Below are positions 57,372 to 64,000 of a stretch of DNA of 64,000 nucleotides, piece after piece. The position numbers and the translations under genes were made by a program. Origin of the DNA: Myxococcales bacterium (GTDB lineage Bacteria; Myxococcota_A; Polyangia; Polyangiales; JADJMO01). The stretch lies in assembly GCA_016709545.1 (NCBI GenBank), contig JADJMO010000008.1:248001-312000 (forward strand). The letters run 5' to 3'. How positions within the stretch are numbered: the stretch's first letter is position 1; the number at the start of each line of letters is the position of its first letter. The notes beneath the pieces are model-generated. The model saw nothing but the letters and a program-made list of their open reading frames with translations. It searched no databases and was not told the origin of the DNA.

Positions 57372-58164
57372 TGAGCACCCTCACCGTCGACATGGGCGCT
57401 CTGCTCAAGCGCCTCAAGCTCGCCACCGTTGCGCGTCTCCTCGCCGACTACGAGCTGCGCGCAGCCAAGGAGGGCTGGTCGCATCGTGATTTCCTCGGAC
57501 TCCTGCTCGCAGAGGAGGTCGCACATCGCTCGAACACCCGCGTGCAGAGGCTCGTGCGGCACGCGCACTTCCCCTCTCTCAAGACCATCGAGGAGTTCGA
57601 CTTCATCTTCCAGTCGACGCTCGGGCGCAACCAACTGGGACCGTTCCTCGGTCCAGGTTCGTTACTGAAGGAGGAACCTGATCCTCTCCGGCAAGCCGGG
57701 ACGCGGAAAGACCCACATCGCCGTTGCCGTCGCCTACAAGGCCATCCAGAACGGCTTCGACGCCAGTTCGTCACGGCATCCGATCTCATCGACGAACTCC
57801 ACGCTGCCGCCGGCGATGGCGCTGCGCGCAGCAACCGCTGCGTACGTCGAGCAGCCACGCGTGCTCGTCATCGACGAGGTTGGCTACCTCCAGTGCGCGA
57901 GCGACGCAGCCAACGTGCTCTACGGCGTCGTCGACCAGCGTTGCCTCAAGCGTCGCCCGATCGTCTTCACGACCAACAAGGCGCTCAAGCGATGGGGCGA
58001 GGTCCTGCACGATGCTGAGGCTCGCCGAGGCCCTCCTCGACCGCGTTCTCGAGCGCGGCCAGCACATCCGACTCGCCGGACCCTCTTTCCGGACACGCGC
58101 AGTCGATCCGAAAATCCCTCGACGGCGACGAGTCCTAGGCATCTCCACAAATCCACAATCTTGA
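57371..58164 (+). CDS. istB: IS21 helper ATPase IstB (several frameshifts)
   Basis: ATG 57371 in TGATG with the istA stop. N-terminal MGALLKRLKLATVARLLADY and HAHFPSLKTIEEFDFIFQST are standard IstB. The Walker A region is in another frame (ILSGKPGRGKTHIAVAVAYK), then QFVTASDLIDELHAA, and the Walker B region in a third (EQPRVLVIDEVGYLQCASDA, RRPIVFTTNKALKRWGEVLH), before the last frame ending GISTNPQS at 58164. About three one-base breaks (near 57675, 57760 and 57815) plus one near 58010. Confidence 0.85.
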
Positions 58165-58681
58165 TCGCCATCGCACCGACCGACTCCATCGGCTCGACGG
58201 CGATCCATTTGTCCTTCCCTGCTTCTACCCGTGCGCTATCGTCCACCCGCCAGACTTTCTGGACGATCCCCGCCAGACTTTCGCGACGTCACAGCACCGA
58301 ATCCCGCTGACGGACACGCTCCTCGGACTCGTCGCGGCTGCCTGGCCGGGTGGCAGCCCAACAGGTCGGACGTGGTGAGATCGTGGCGCGCCGCTTCACC
58401 AGCGAGAGCCTGCCGGAGACCTGGTTTGCGGTGTACCGGCGCGGCGCGGAGGGGCGACTGCCGCTGGCCCGCGTCGCAGACCTCCTGGTCGGGCTGGGGA
58501 TGAAGAAGCGGCGAGTAGCGAGCGCGGTCGCGCCGCAGCCCGTGGGCTCCGTCAAGGCGTGAGCGGCTCGGTCACGCTCGCCTCAGACAAGATGAAACGG
58601 CCGGCTGCCTGCGCTGAGTGCGCGGGTTAGCCTGGAATCTGCGAAGAAGCGCGGCCAGAGCCGCAAGCGGAGGAGCCGGCC

Positions 58682-59774
58682 ATGAACGAATCTACCATCT
58701 GGGTGGGTCATGGATGTTCACGCAAGACGGTGACCCTCGCGGAGCTCGTGGGTGAGAGTCGAGCCGCTGGTTCGCAAAGTCCCGAACGATCCGCGCAAGC
58801 TGCGCGAGACGTTTGGGCGGTTGATGAAGAGGGGGCGGGTTCAGGCGTGTTACGAAGCCGGAGCCTGTGGGTTCGAGATCCAGCGGATGCTGGACGGGAT
58901 GGGAGTTGCCTGCCAGGTGGTTGCGCCCTCGCTGATCCCGTCGAAGCCAGGTGACCGTGTGAAGACGGACCGTCGCGATGCGGTCAAGCTCGTGCGCCTG
59001 CTCAGGGCAGATGAGCTGACAGCGATCGTCGTGCCGACCTCGGACCAGGAGGCGGCCCGCGATCTCGTCGAGCTCGCGACGACCTCCGTAAGCGCGCATC
59101 GCAGCCCGCCATCAGCTGAGCAGTTCCTCCTTCGCCATGGCCGCCACTACACGGCTGGTGTCGCGTGGACGCAGAAGCACGGGAACTGGCTGAAGAGCCA
59201 GATTCGAGCAATCCCTGCTGTGCGTGACCTTCGACCCACCTCGGTCAGCTGGAGTACCTGGATCTCCGCATGGCCGCGCTCGACGCGGAGATCGCCAAGC
59301 TAGCCAAGTCCCCCCCTTCGAAACACGTGTGGCCGCTCTGACGTGCCTGCGTGGAGTCTCGACGCTCACCGCAATGATCCTGCTGACCGAGCTCGGGGAC
59401 CTCCGCCGATTCAAGACGCCACGTCAGCTCATGTCGTACGTCGGAATCGTTCCGGGTGAACGCTCCAGCGGCGAGTCGGTACGACGTACAGGCATCACCA
59501 AGACTGGCAACGCCCACGTACGCAGAGCGCTCGTCGAAGCCGCGTGGGGCTACCGAAGTGCGCGGACCACCAGGCACTCGTGCGCCTCCTGCGTCCAGGC
59601 CCAACCAAGGAGGTCGCATCCATCGCCGTCAAAGCGACGACTCGTCTCGCGCGCCGCTTCGGCAGGCTCAGCGCTCGAGGCAAGAAGCCCCAGGTCGTCG
59701 TCACGGCCATCGCGCGCGAGCTCTGTGGCTTCATTTGGGCGCTCGGAGTCGCCGAGTTGCCCAAAGCAGCCTGA
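58682..59774 (+). CDS. IS110-family transposase (multiple frameshifts)
   Basis: The product can be followed over several frames: MNESTIWVG then MDVHA then KTVTLAELVG (DEDD Asp region), LRETFGRLMKRGRVQACYEA, VAPSLIPSKPGDRVKTDRRD with AVKLVRLLRA, AALTCLRGVSTLTAMILLTE, FKTPRQLMSYVGIVPGERSS, ALVEAAWGYR and ATTRLARRFGRLSARGKKPQ to VAELPKAA at 59774. Both conserved halves (DEDD catalytic N-terminal part and Transposase_20-type C-terminal part) are recognisable. At least five breaks; whether they are real decay or sequence errors cannot be told here. ATG 58682 has GGAGGAG upstream. Confidence 0.8.
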
Positions 59775-60022
59775 CCAAGAGCTCGGTGTCGCGAGAGCAG
59801 CGGACGAGGGCCGACCGGAAGGAGAACCCTCGCCAGTCTCTTGCGACAGGACACCCTGACTCGCGCACTCAGACCGAGGCAGCTCCCGACGGCTCACTGT
59901 CATGCGGCTCTACTCTCGAGCAACCCGCGAATCCTAGAGTGACTCACCGTCGTCGATCGCCTCGTCCCCTGCTCCGCGACACCGAGCGAGACCAGAGACA
60001 GAACGCGCCCCGTCACTTGACA
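59775..60022 (+). ncRNA. non-coding right end of the IS110 element; possible bridge RNA region
   Basis: No open frame of use in 248 nt between the transposase stop and the right inverted repeat. In IS110-family elements the longer non-coding end carries a structured bridge RNA that pairs with target and donor DNA. I see GC-rich self-complementary stretches but have not folded it, so this is placed by position only. Confidence 0.35.
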
Positions 60023-60055
60023 GGCCGTTTCATCCTAGAGAGTGTGAATCTTTGT

Positions 60056-60103
60056 CGGCCGCCCGTGGAGGCGGCGAGACTTCGCCTCGCTGCGCGAGGC
60101 TCA
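60056..60103 (-). repeat. dispersed TGAGC-hairpin repeat, copy C (stop-codon linked)
   Basis: On the minus strand the TGA of the enoyl-CoA hydratase gene (60103-60101) begins the repeat: TGAGCCTCGCGCAGCGAGGC, then GAAGTCTCGCCGCCTCCACG and GGCGGCCGACA. The 3' hairpin (CCGCC/GGCGG) and loop are like copies A and B but the 5' part differs: it forms its own hairpin GCCTCGC/GCGAGGC. It begins about 20 nt from the IS110 right end. Confidence 0.6.
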
Positions 60104-60895
60104 GCGGCCTTCGAACTTGGGCGTGCGCTTGCCGACGTAGGCCGCGAGGCCCTCGCCCGCGTCGTGGCTCGCGAACAGCTCGGCCTGCAGCTCGCGCTCG
60201 AGGGCGAGGCCCTGCTCGAGGGGCATGTCCGCGCCGGACTGGACCGCGCGCTTGATGCGACCGACGGCCAGCGGGGCCTTGCCGGGCGGCCCGAGGCGCT
60301 TCGCGTACTCGACCACCTGCGACACGAAGTCGTCGCGCGAGCTCGCGTCGTAGACGTGGTGCACGAGGCCGAGCTCCTGCGCCCGCTCGATCGGGAAGGT
60401 CTCGCCCTCGACCATCAGCTGCATCGCGCGCGCCTTGCCGACCAGCCGCGTGAGGCGCTGGGTGCCGCCGGTGCCGGGCAGCACGCCGAGGTTGATCTCG
60501 GGGAGCCCCATCTTGCCGGCCCCGCGTCGCGCGATGCGGATGTCGCACGCGAGGGCGATCTCGAGGCCGCCGCCGACGCAGTGCCCGTTGATGGCGGCGA
60601 TCACCACCATCGGGGTCTGCTCGAGCCGCATCAGCGTCTCGTTCGCGTGCAGGCAGAAGTAGTATTTGAAGGTCTGGTCGACCTCCGAGAGCATGCGGAT
60701 GTTGGCCCCGGCGCAGAAGAACTTCTCGCCGTGCCCCGTCAGCACGATGGCGTGCACCTCGTTGTCGAAGCGCGCCTCGAGGATCGCGCCGTCGAGGTCC
60801 TTCATCATCTCGTGCGTGTACGCGTTCATGGGGGGATCGTTCAGCACGATCGTCGCGACCCCATCGCTCACCGAGTAGTCGACCAGCCCAGGCAT
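60101..60895 (-). CDS. enoyl-CoA hydratase/isomerase family protein
   Basis: 264 residues from ATG 60895 (GTG 60904 is also possible). Crotonase fold motifs: GEKFFCAGANIRMLSEVDQT (oxyanion-hole AGA), AINGHCVGGGLEIALACDIR (GGG), GKMGLPEINLGVLPGTGGTQ with RLTRLVG. The second catalytic Glu of the classic hydratase (E-x-x-LG-x-x-P: LPEINLGVLPG) is present. It probably acts on acyl-CoA in fatty-acid or amino-acid breakdown; the substrate cannot be told. Last of three codirectional genes with gaps of 14-19 nt. Confidence 0.9.
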   Translation of the reverse strand: MPGLVDYSVSDGVATIVLNDPPMNAYTHEMMKDLDGAILEARFDNEVHAIVLTGHGEKFFCAGANIRMLSEVDQTFKYYFCLHANETLMRLEQTPMVVIAAINGHCVGGGLEIALACDIRIARRGAGKMGLPEINLGVLPGTGGTQRLTRLVGKARAMQLMVEGETFPIERAQELGLVHHVYDASSRDDFVSQVVEYAKRLGPPGKAPLAVGRIKRAVQSGADMPLEQGLALERELQAELFASHDAGEGLAAYVGKRTPKFEGR

Positions 60896-60914
60896 GGCCG
60901 GCACCGTAGAACAA

Positions 60915-61289
60915 TCAAACGGGCTCGGGCCAGTGGGAGAGGCCGACCAGGGTGCCGTCCGGATCGCGGACGTACAGCGTATACGGTGATTTCCGCTCGA
61001 TCGGCACTCCGGCCGCGGCCAGCCGGGCCTCCCAGGCGGCCCGCTCCTCGCGCCCGATGGCCAGGGCCACGCAGTGGAGGCCGGGCGCGGCGTCGTCGCG
61101 GGGGTTGCCCGAGGTGCCCGCCCGCTCGAGCGCCAGGAATCCGCGGTCGAGCGAGAGCCAGACGCTCCGGGGGCGCCCGTGGTCGTCGTCCCAGCGGCGC
61201 TCCACGGGGAGGCCCACGACCTCGACCCAGAACTGCTCGGCCCGCGCGAGATCGGCGACGACGATGGCGAGGTGATGGACGGCCCGCAT
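60915..61289 (-). CDS. VOC family protein
   Basis: 124 residues: VHHLAIVVADLARAEQFWVE, VWLSLDRGFLALERAG and LYVRDPDGTLVGLSHWPEPV, i.e. two beta-alpha-beta-beta-beta modules with metal-ligand candidates His (VHHL), Glu near the middle and Asp/His at the end. Glyoxalase/epimerase/dioxygenase reactions are all possible. It is 19 nt before the enoyl-CoA hydratase start, in the same direction. Confidence 0.85.
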   Translation of the reverse strand: MRAVHHLAIVVADLARAEQFWVEVVGLPVERRWDDDHGRPRSVWLSLDRGFLALERAGTSGNPRDDAAPGLHCVALAIGREERAAWEARLAAAGVPIERKSPYTLYVRDPDGTLVGLSHWPEPV

Positions 61290-61303
61290 GACGGGCGAGT
61301 CGA

Positions 61304-62008
61304 TCACGTTCGCCGCAGCCGACAAAGCGCGATTCGCCCGAAGGCGCTCCCCCGCGGCAACGGGTTCAGCCGAAAGGGCACCAGCGGGAGCCAGGCGCTC
61401 GAGTAGGCCCACGCCTCGACGACGAAGCCGGCGTCCTTGGCGTGGTGCTCGAGCAGCCACCGCGGCATGGGCGTGATGTGACCGTGGACCAGGTCGGTGT
61501 GCGGGTCGCGCAGGCGCCACGGATGATCGAAGAACAGATCCCATTGTCCCACCCCCAGGAAGAGGAGGCGCGAGAGCGCGCCGGTCAGGTTCGGTGTCGA
61601 GACGATGGCGACCCCGCGGGGCCGCACGACGCGCCCGAGCTCACGGAGGAACGCGCGCGGGTTCTCGAGGTGCTCGATGATCTCGACCGCCATGGCCGCG
61701 TCGACGCTGCCGTCGGCGAAGGGCAGGGGGCGCTCGAGATCGGCGTCGATCAGCGGCACGTCGGCGCGGAACTGCTGGGTGTACCGCTCGACCGCGGTGA
61801 CGTCGTGGCCGAGCGCCGCGAGGCGCGTGGAGAGGTTGCCCCGGCCTGCGCCGAGGTCGACCACCCGGCAGGGCGGCGCGCCCGCGAGCAACGACAGCGC
61901 GACGTCGTGCGTGTCGCCATAGGCTCGTGGTCCCTCGACCGAGAACTTGCTGCGTAGCCACTCGATCGGAGGTGCGAAGGAATCGGACAGCGAAGTGAGG
62001 AGCGTCAT
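61304..62008 (-). CDS. class I SAM-dependent methyltransferase
   Basis: 234 residues from ATG 62008 (AGGGGG upstream). SAM motif I VVDLGAGRGNLSTRLAALGH, then VTAVERYTQQF, motif II/III VDAAMAVEIIEHLENPRAFL and FLRELGRVVRPRGVAIVSTP. UbiE/COQ5-like group. The acceptor is unknown; the tail FFDHPWRLRDPHTDLVHGHI is frequent in methyltransferases of polysaccharide or lipid modification. First of a three-gene row with a VOC protein and an enoyl-CoA hydratase. Confidence 0.9.
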   Translation of the reverse strand: MTLLTSLSDSFAPPIEWLRSKFSVEGPRAYGDTHDVALSLLAGAPPCRVVDLGAGRGNLSTRLAALGHDVTAVERYTQQFRADVPLIDADLERPLPFADGSVDAAMAVEIIEHLENPRAFLRELGRVVRPRGVAIVSTPNLTGALSRLLFLGVGQWDLFFDHPWRLRDPHTDLVHGHITPMPRWLLEHHAKDAGFVVEAWAYSSAWLPLVPFRLNPLPRGSAFGRIALCRLRRT

Positions 62009-62363
62009 ACGCACCCCCTTCGCAAGCTGCATGCCCGTCTTGCTTCGGTGGGCTCTCGCCCCCCGATGGGCTCGCCGTCGCGCCGCGCCTCCGGGCGTGT
62101 CTCGCCATGATCGCTCGCCCTACGGCGCGTCGCCGGCTCGCCCGGCCCCCCAGCGCGCCTGCGGCGCGGGAGCGAGGCGTGGCCCGGTCGTTGTGTTTGC
62201 TCGTCGGCGCGCTGGCTCGCGACGCAGGGCGTCCTGTTGGGCGCGTGCGGCGGGGCAACAAGGGGTGTTGTCGGGGGCCACGCGGGCGTCGTGGGCACAC
62301 GTGGCAGGGCGATCGCGCGTGGGCGCGCGGCGCACAGCTGCAGCGCGGCGTGCGGGGCGGGGC
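62009..62363. other. GC-rich intergenic region without a gene
   Basis: 355 nt between the copper ATPase stop and the methyltransferase start. All frames have shadow-like, Arg/Ala-rich translations. It has short hairpins (for example CGCGCC/GGCGCG at 62154-62168) and several CGCCG-type runs; no promoter or RNA gene could be identified. Confidence 0.6.
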
Positions 62364-64000
62364 TCAGCGGGCGGCGCGGCGGAGGCGGAGGGAGTTGGTG
62401 ACGACCGACACCGACGAGAGCGCCATGGCCGCGCTCGCGAGGATCGGGCTCAGCTGCACGTGCAGGAGCGGATAGAGCGCGCCGGCGGCGACGGGGATGC
62501 CGATGACGTTGTAGCCGAAGGCCCAGAACAGGTTCTGGCGGATGATCAGCGTCGTGGCGCGGTAGGCGTCGATGGCATCGAGGAGGCCGCGGAGGTCGCC
62601 GCGCACGAGGGTCACATCCGCCGCGTGCATGGCGACGTCGGTGCCGCTGCCCATGGCCACCCCCACGTCGGCGCGCGCGAGGGCGGCGGCGTCGTTGAGC
62701 CCGTCGCCGACCATGGCGACCGCGTGCTCGCCGTGCGCGGCGGCGATCGCCTCCGCCACCGCGACGACCTTGTCCTCCGGCCGCACCTCGGCGCGCACCT
62801 CGGGGATGCCGAGCTCGGCCGCGATGCGCTCGGCCGTGGCGCGACGGTCGCCCGTCACCATCACCACGCGGATGCCCCGCGCCGCGAGCGCGACCATCGC
62901 CTCCTTCGCGTGCGGCCGCACCGCGTCGCCGAGGCCGAGGACGAGCGCGGGCACGCCCTCGATCGCGACCACCACCGGCGTGAGCGACCGCGCGAGGATC
63001 TCCTCTTCGGCCACCCGGACCGCGGCGTCGTCCGGCGCGGCGAACGCGCGGGTCCCGACGCGGACCGCCCGTCCGTCGACCGTGCCCTCGATGCCCTCTC
63101 CGCGCACGGCGCGCGCGTCCGTGACCGCGAGCCCGGTCTTCGCGGCGGCGGCGATCGCGCGGCCGAGCGGGTGTTCGCTCCGCGTCTCGAGCGCCGCGGC
63201 CAGCGCGAGCGCGCGCTCCGGGTCGGCGTCGCCGATCGCCTTCGTGACCACGATCTCGGGGTGGCCGACGGTCAGCGTGCCGGTCTTGTCGAGCAGGATG
63301 GTGCCGATGCGGTGGGCCTGCTCGAGGGCGGCCCCCGAGGCGAACAGGAGCCCGCGGCTCGCGGCGGCGCCGGTGCCCACGAGGATCGCGGTCGGCGTGG
63401 CGAGGCCCATGGCGCACGGGCACGCGATGATCAGCACCGAGACGAAGGCGAGCAACGCGTGCGGGAGCGCGCCCCGTCCGGGCATCAGCGCGAGCCACCC
63501 CACGGCCGCGAGCACCGCGAGGACGATCACGACCGGCACGAACACCGCGCTCACCGCGTCGGCCACGCGCTGGATCGGCGCCTTGTCGCCCTGCGCCTCC
63601 TCCACCAGCCGGACCATCCGGGCGAGGGTGGTGTCGGCGCCGACGCGCGTGGCCTCGATCTCGAGCGCGCTGCCGCCGTTCACCGTGCCCGCCGCGACGC
63701 TCGAGCCGACGCTCTTCTTCGCGGGCTCGCTCTCGCCCGTGAGCATCGACTCGTCCACGGTTCCCTCGCCCACCACGACGCGACCGTCCACGGGGAACCG
63801 CTCCCCCGGTCGGACGAGCACGGTGTCGGCGGCCACCACGTCGTCGGCGTCGATCTCGAGGTACACGCCGCCCTCGCCCCGCACGCGCGCCGTCGGCGGC
63901 CGCAGGGCCGCGAGCGCGCGGATGGCGTCGGCCGTGCGCGTGCGCGCGCGCGCCTCGAGGAAGCTGCCGAGCAGGAGCAACGCGAGGATGCCGGAGACGG
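62364..64000 (-). CDS. copper-type P1B ATPase, N-terminus beyond the window
   Basis: At least 545 codons, reading from beyond 64000. Visible motifs in order: FLEARARTRTADAIRALAAL; actuator TGESEPAKK; CPC metal path FVSVLIIACPCAMGLATPTA; phosphorylation site TILLDKTGTLTVGHPE; SEHPLGRAIA (HP motif); VVMVTGDRRATAERIAAELG; hinge VAMVGDGLNDAAALARADVG; last helix pair with YNVIGIPVAAGALYPLLHVQ and ASAAMALSSVSVVTNSLRLR. The CPC, HP and MxSS (MALSSVSVV) signatures place it in the copper/silver exporter group. N-terminal metal-binding domains, if any, are outside the window. It pumps metal from the cytosol. Confidence 0.93.
   Translation of the reverse strand, partial: VSGILALLLLGSFLEARARTRTADAIRALAALRPPTARVRGEGGVYLEIDADDVVAADTVLVRPGERFPVDGRVVVGEGTVDESMLTGESEPAKKSVGSSVAAGTVNGGSALEIEATRVGADTTLARMVRLVEEAQGDKAPIQRVADAVSAVFVPVVIVLAVLAAVGWLALMPGRGALPHALLAFVSVLIIACPCAMGLATPTAILVGTGAAASRGLLFASGAALEQAHRIGTILLDKTGTLTVGHPEIVVTKAIGDADPERALALAAALETRSEHPLGRAIAAAAKTGLAVTDARAVRGEGIEGTVDGRAVRVGTRAFAAPDDAAVRVAEEEILARSLTPVVVAIEGVPALVLGLGDAVRPHAKEAMVALAARGIRVVMVTGDRRATAERIAAELGIPEVRAEVRPEDKVVAVAEAIAAAHGEHAVAMVGDGLNDAAALARADVGVAMGSGTDVAMHAADVTLVRGDLRGLLDAIDAYRATTLIIRQNLFWAFGYNVIGIPVAAGALYPLLHVQLSPILASAAMALSSVSVVTNSLRLRRAAR

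Larger units (their letters stand above)
55847..58293 (+). mobile_element. IS21-family insertion sequence
   Basis: 2447 bp, flanked by the 5-bp direct repeat GCACC. The ends pair as inverted repeats: left TGTGGTGTCCCGTAATTCTG and right (reverse) TGTGACGTCGCGAAAGTCTG, 20 matches over 25 bases. Both ends hold two copies of a transposase-site repeat (left ATTCTGGCGGGT at 55861-55872 and 55885-55896; right ACCCGCCAGACT at 58245-58256 and CCCCGCCAGACT at 58268-58279), as in IS21. It encodes istA and istB in order with a TGATG junction. Confidence 0.92.
55177..58562 (+). pseudogene. LysR-family regulator split by an IS21-family element
   Basis: The 5' part (55177-55846) encodes MSSTLEVRHLRLVRAIAEEG, the winged HTH LHLSQSAVSHQLAELEARLG and the effector domain to ...MPRVH. 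It stops at the left target duplicate GCACC (55842-55846). Directly after the right duplicate (58294-58298) the sequence continues in the same frame with RIPLTDTLLGLVAA and, after one frameshift near 58343, VAAQQVGRGEIVARRFTSES, LPETWFAVYRRGAEGRLPLA to TGA 58560-58562. Joining across the element and keeping one GCACC restores PRVHRIPLTDTLLG and a normal 311-residue regulator. The gene is therefore inactivated by insertion, with the IS in the same orientation. Confidence 0.9.
58591..60034 (+). mobile_element. IS110 (IS1111-group)-like insertion sequence
   Basis: A perfect 12-bp inverted repeat GATGAAACGGCC at 58591-58602 and GGCCGTTTCATC at 60023-60034 brackets the transposase gene. Non-coding ends are 91 nt on the left and about 260 nt on the right. 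Terminal or subterminal short inverted repeats and a longer right end are marks of the IS1111 subgroup. No target duplication is expected for the family and none is seen. It starts 29 nt after the end of the split LysR gene. Confidence 0.75.

Noticed and set aside
58294..58562. Independent small gene after the IS21 element
   Set aside because: Its sequence matches a LysR C-terminus and joins in frame with the 5' part across the GCACC target duplication.

Overview
The window is very GC-rich bacterial chromosome with the marks of a myxobacterium (phylum Myxococcota, most likely class Polyangia). It has a large number of small lipoproteins with Thr/Asp/Ser-rich linkers, a DUF2378/TIGR02265 protein (a myxobacterial paralogous family), an AgmX-type C-terminal domain protein, a MopE-type metal-binding/choice-of-anchor-L protein, a BNR protein ending in a MYXO-CTERM-like tail, Ser/Thr kinases and hybrid histidine kinases. 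No rRNA or tRNA gene was seen. The genus cannot be told from the sequence.

Layout. 0-14 kb is a signalling block: two genes of unknown function at the left edge, a chemoreceptor, a DUF4139 lipoprotein, a Ser/Thr kinase-receiver gene overlapping a hybrid kinase (HK-REC-HPt), a SH3b-endolysin lipoprotein gene overlapping a HEAT-like gene, and a second soluble histidine kinase. 14.1-18.5 kb is the most system-like locus: a ThDP-dependent acetolactate-synthase-like enzyme and an atypical ketosynthase III overlap by 4 nt, are preceded by a good sigma-54 promoter, and are divergent from a sigma-54 activator (receiver-AAA+-Fis). 18.5-27.8 kb carries DUF2378, a Crp/Fnr regulator and a run of envelope lipoproteins, one with a ferritin-like domain. 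27.9-29.9 kb is a group II intron with its maturase, sitting about 2 nt before the start codon of a small exported protein. 30.5-43 kb is mostly envelope proteins (RCC1 propeller, polysaccharide deacetylase, LRR-DUF4274, AgmX-like, MopE-like) plus a VOC/AraC pair and a 54-residue, 14-cysteine metallothionein-like protein. 43-54.6 kb holds a TerB-like protein, a formylglycine-generating-enzyme-like protein, an ACE-like M2 peptidase with following genes, a PrsW / acidic protein / BNR overlapping cluster, a double Kazal lipoprotein and ttcA. 54.7-60.1 kb is a cupin/LysR divergent pair in which the LysR gene is split by a complete IS21-family element flanked by a GCACC target duplication, followed by an IS110/IS1111-type element. 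60.1-64 kb has a methyltransferase, VOC protein and enoyl-CoA hydratase in a row and a truncated-by-window copper-type P1B ATPase.

Two cross-cutting points. First, a hairpin repeat is found four times; in three copies it starts exactly at the TGA stop codon of a gene, and in the fourth it lies inside the signal-peptide region of the DUF4139 gene. Second, at least 25 apparent frameshifts, mostly in short G/C runs, break otherwise well-conserved genes (kinases, lipoproteins, transposases). Two of them compensate each other within 50 nt. This pattern looks more like residual indels in a noisy long-read assembly than real gene decay, so genes marked as frameshifted should not be called pseudogenes without read-level proof; the IS21-split LysR is the exception.
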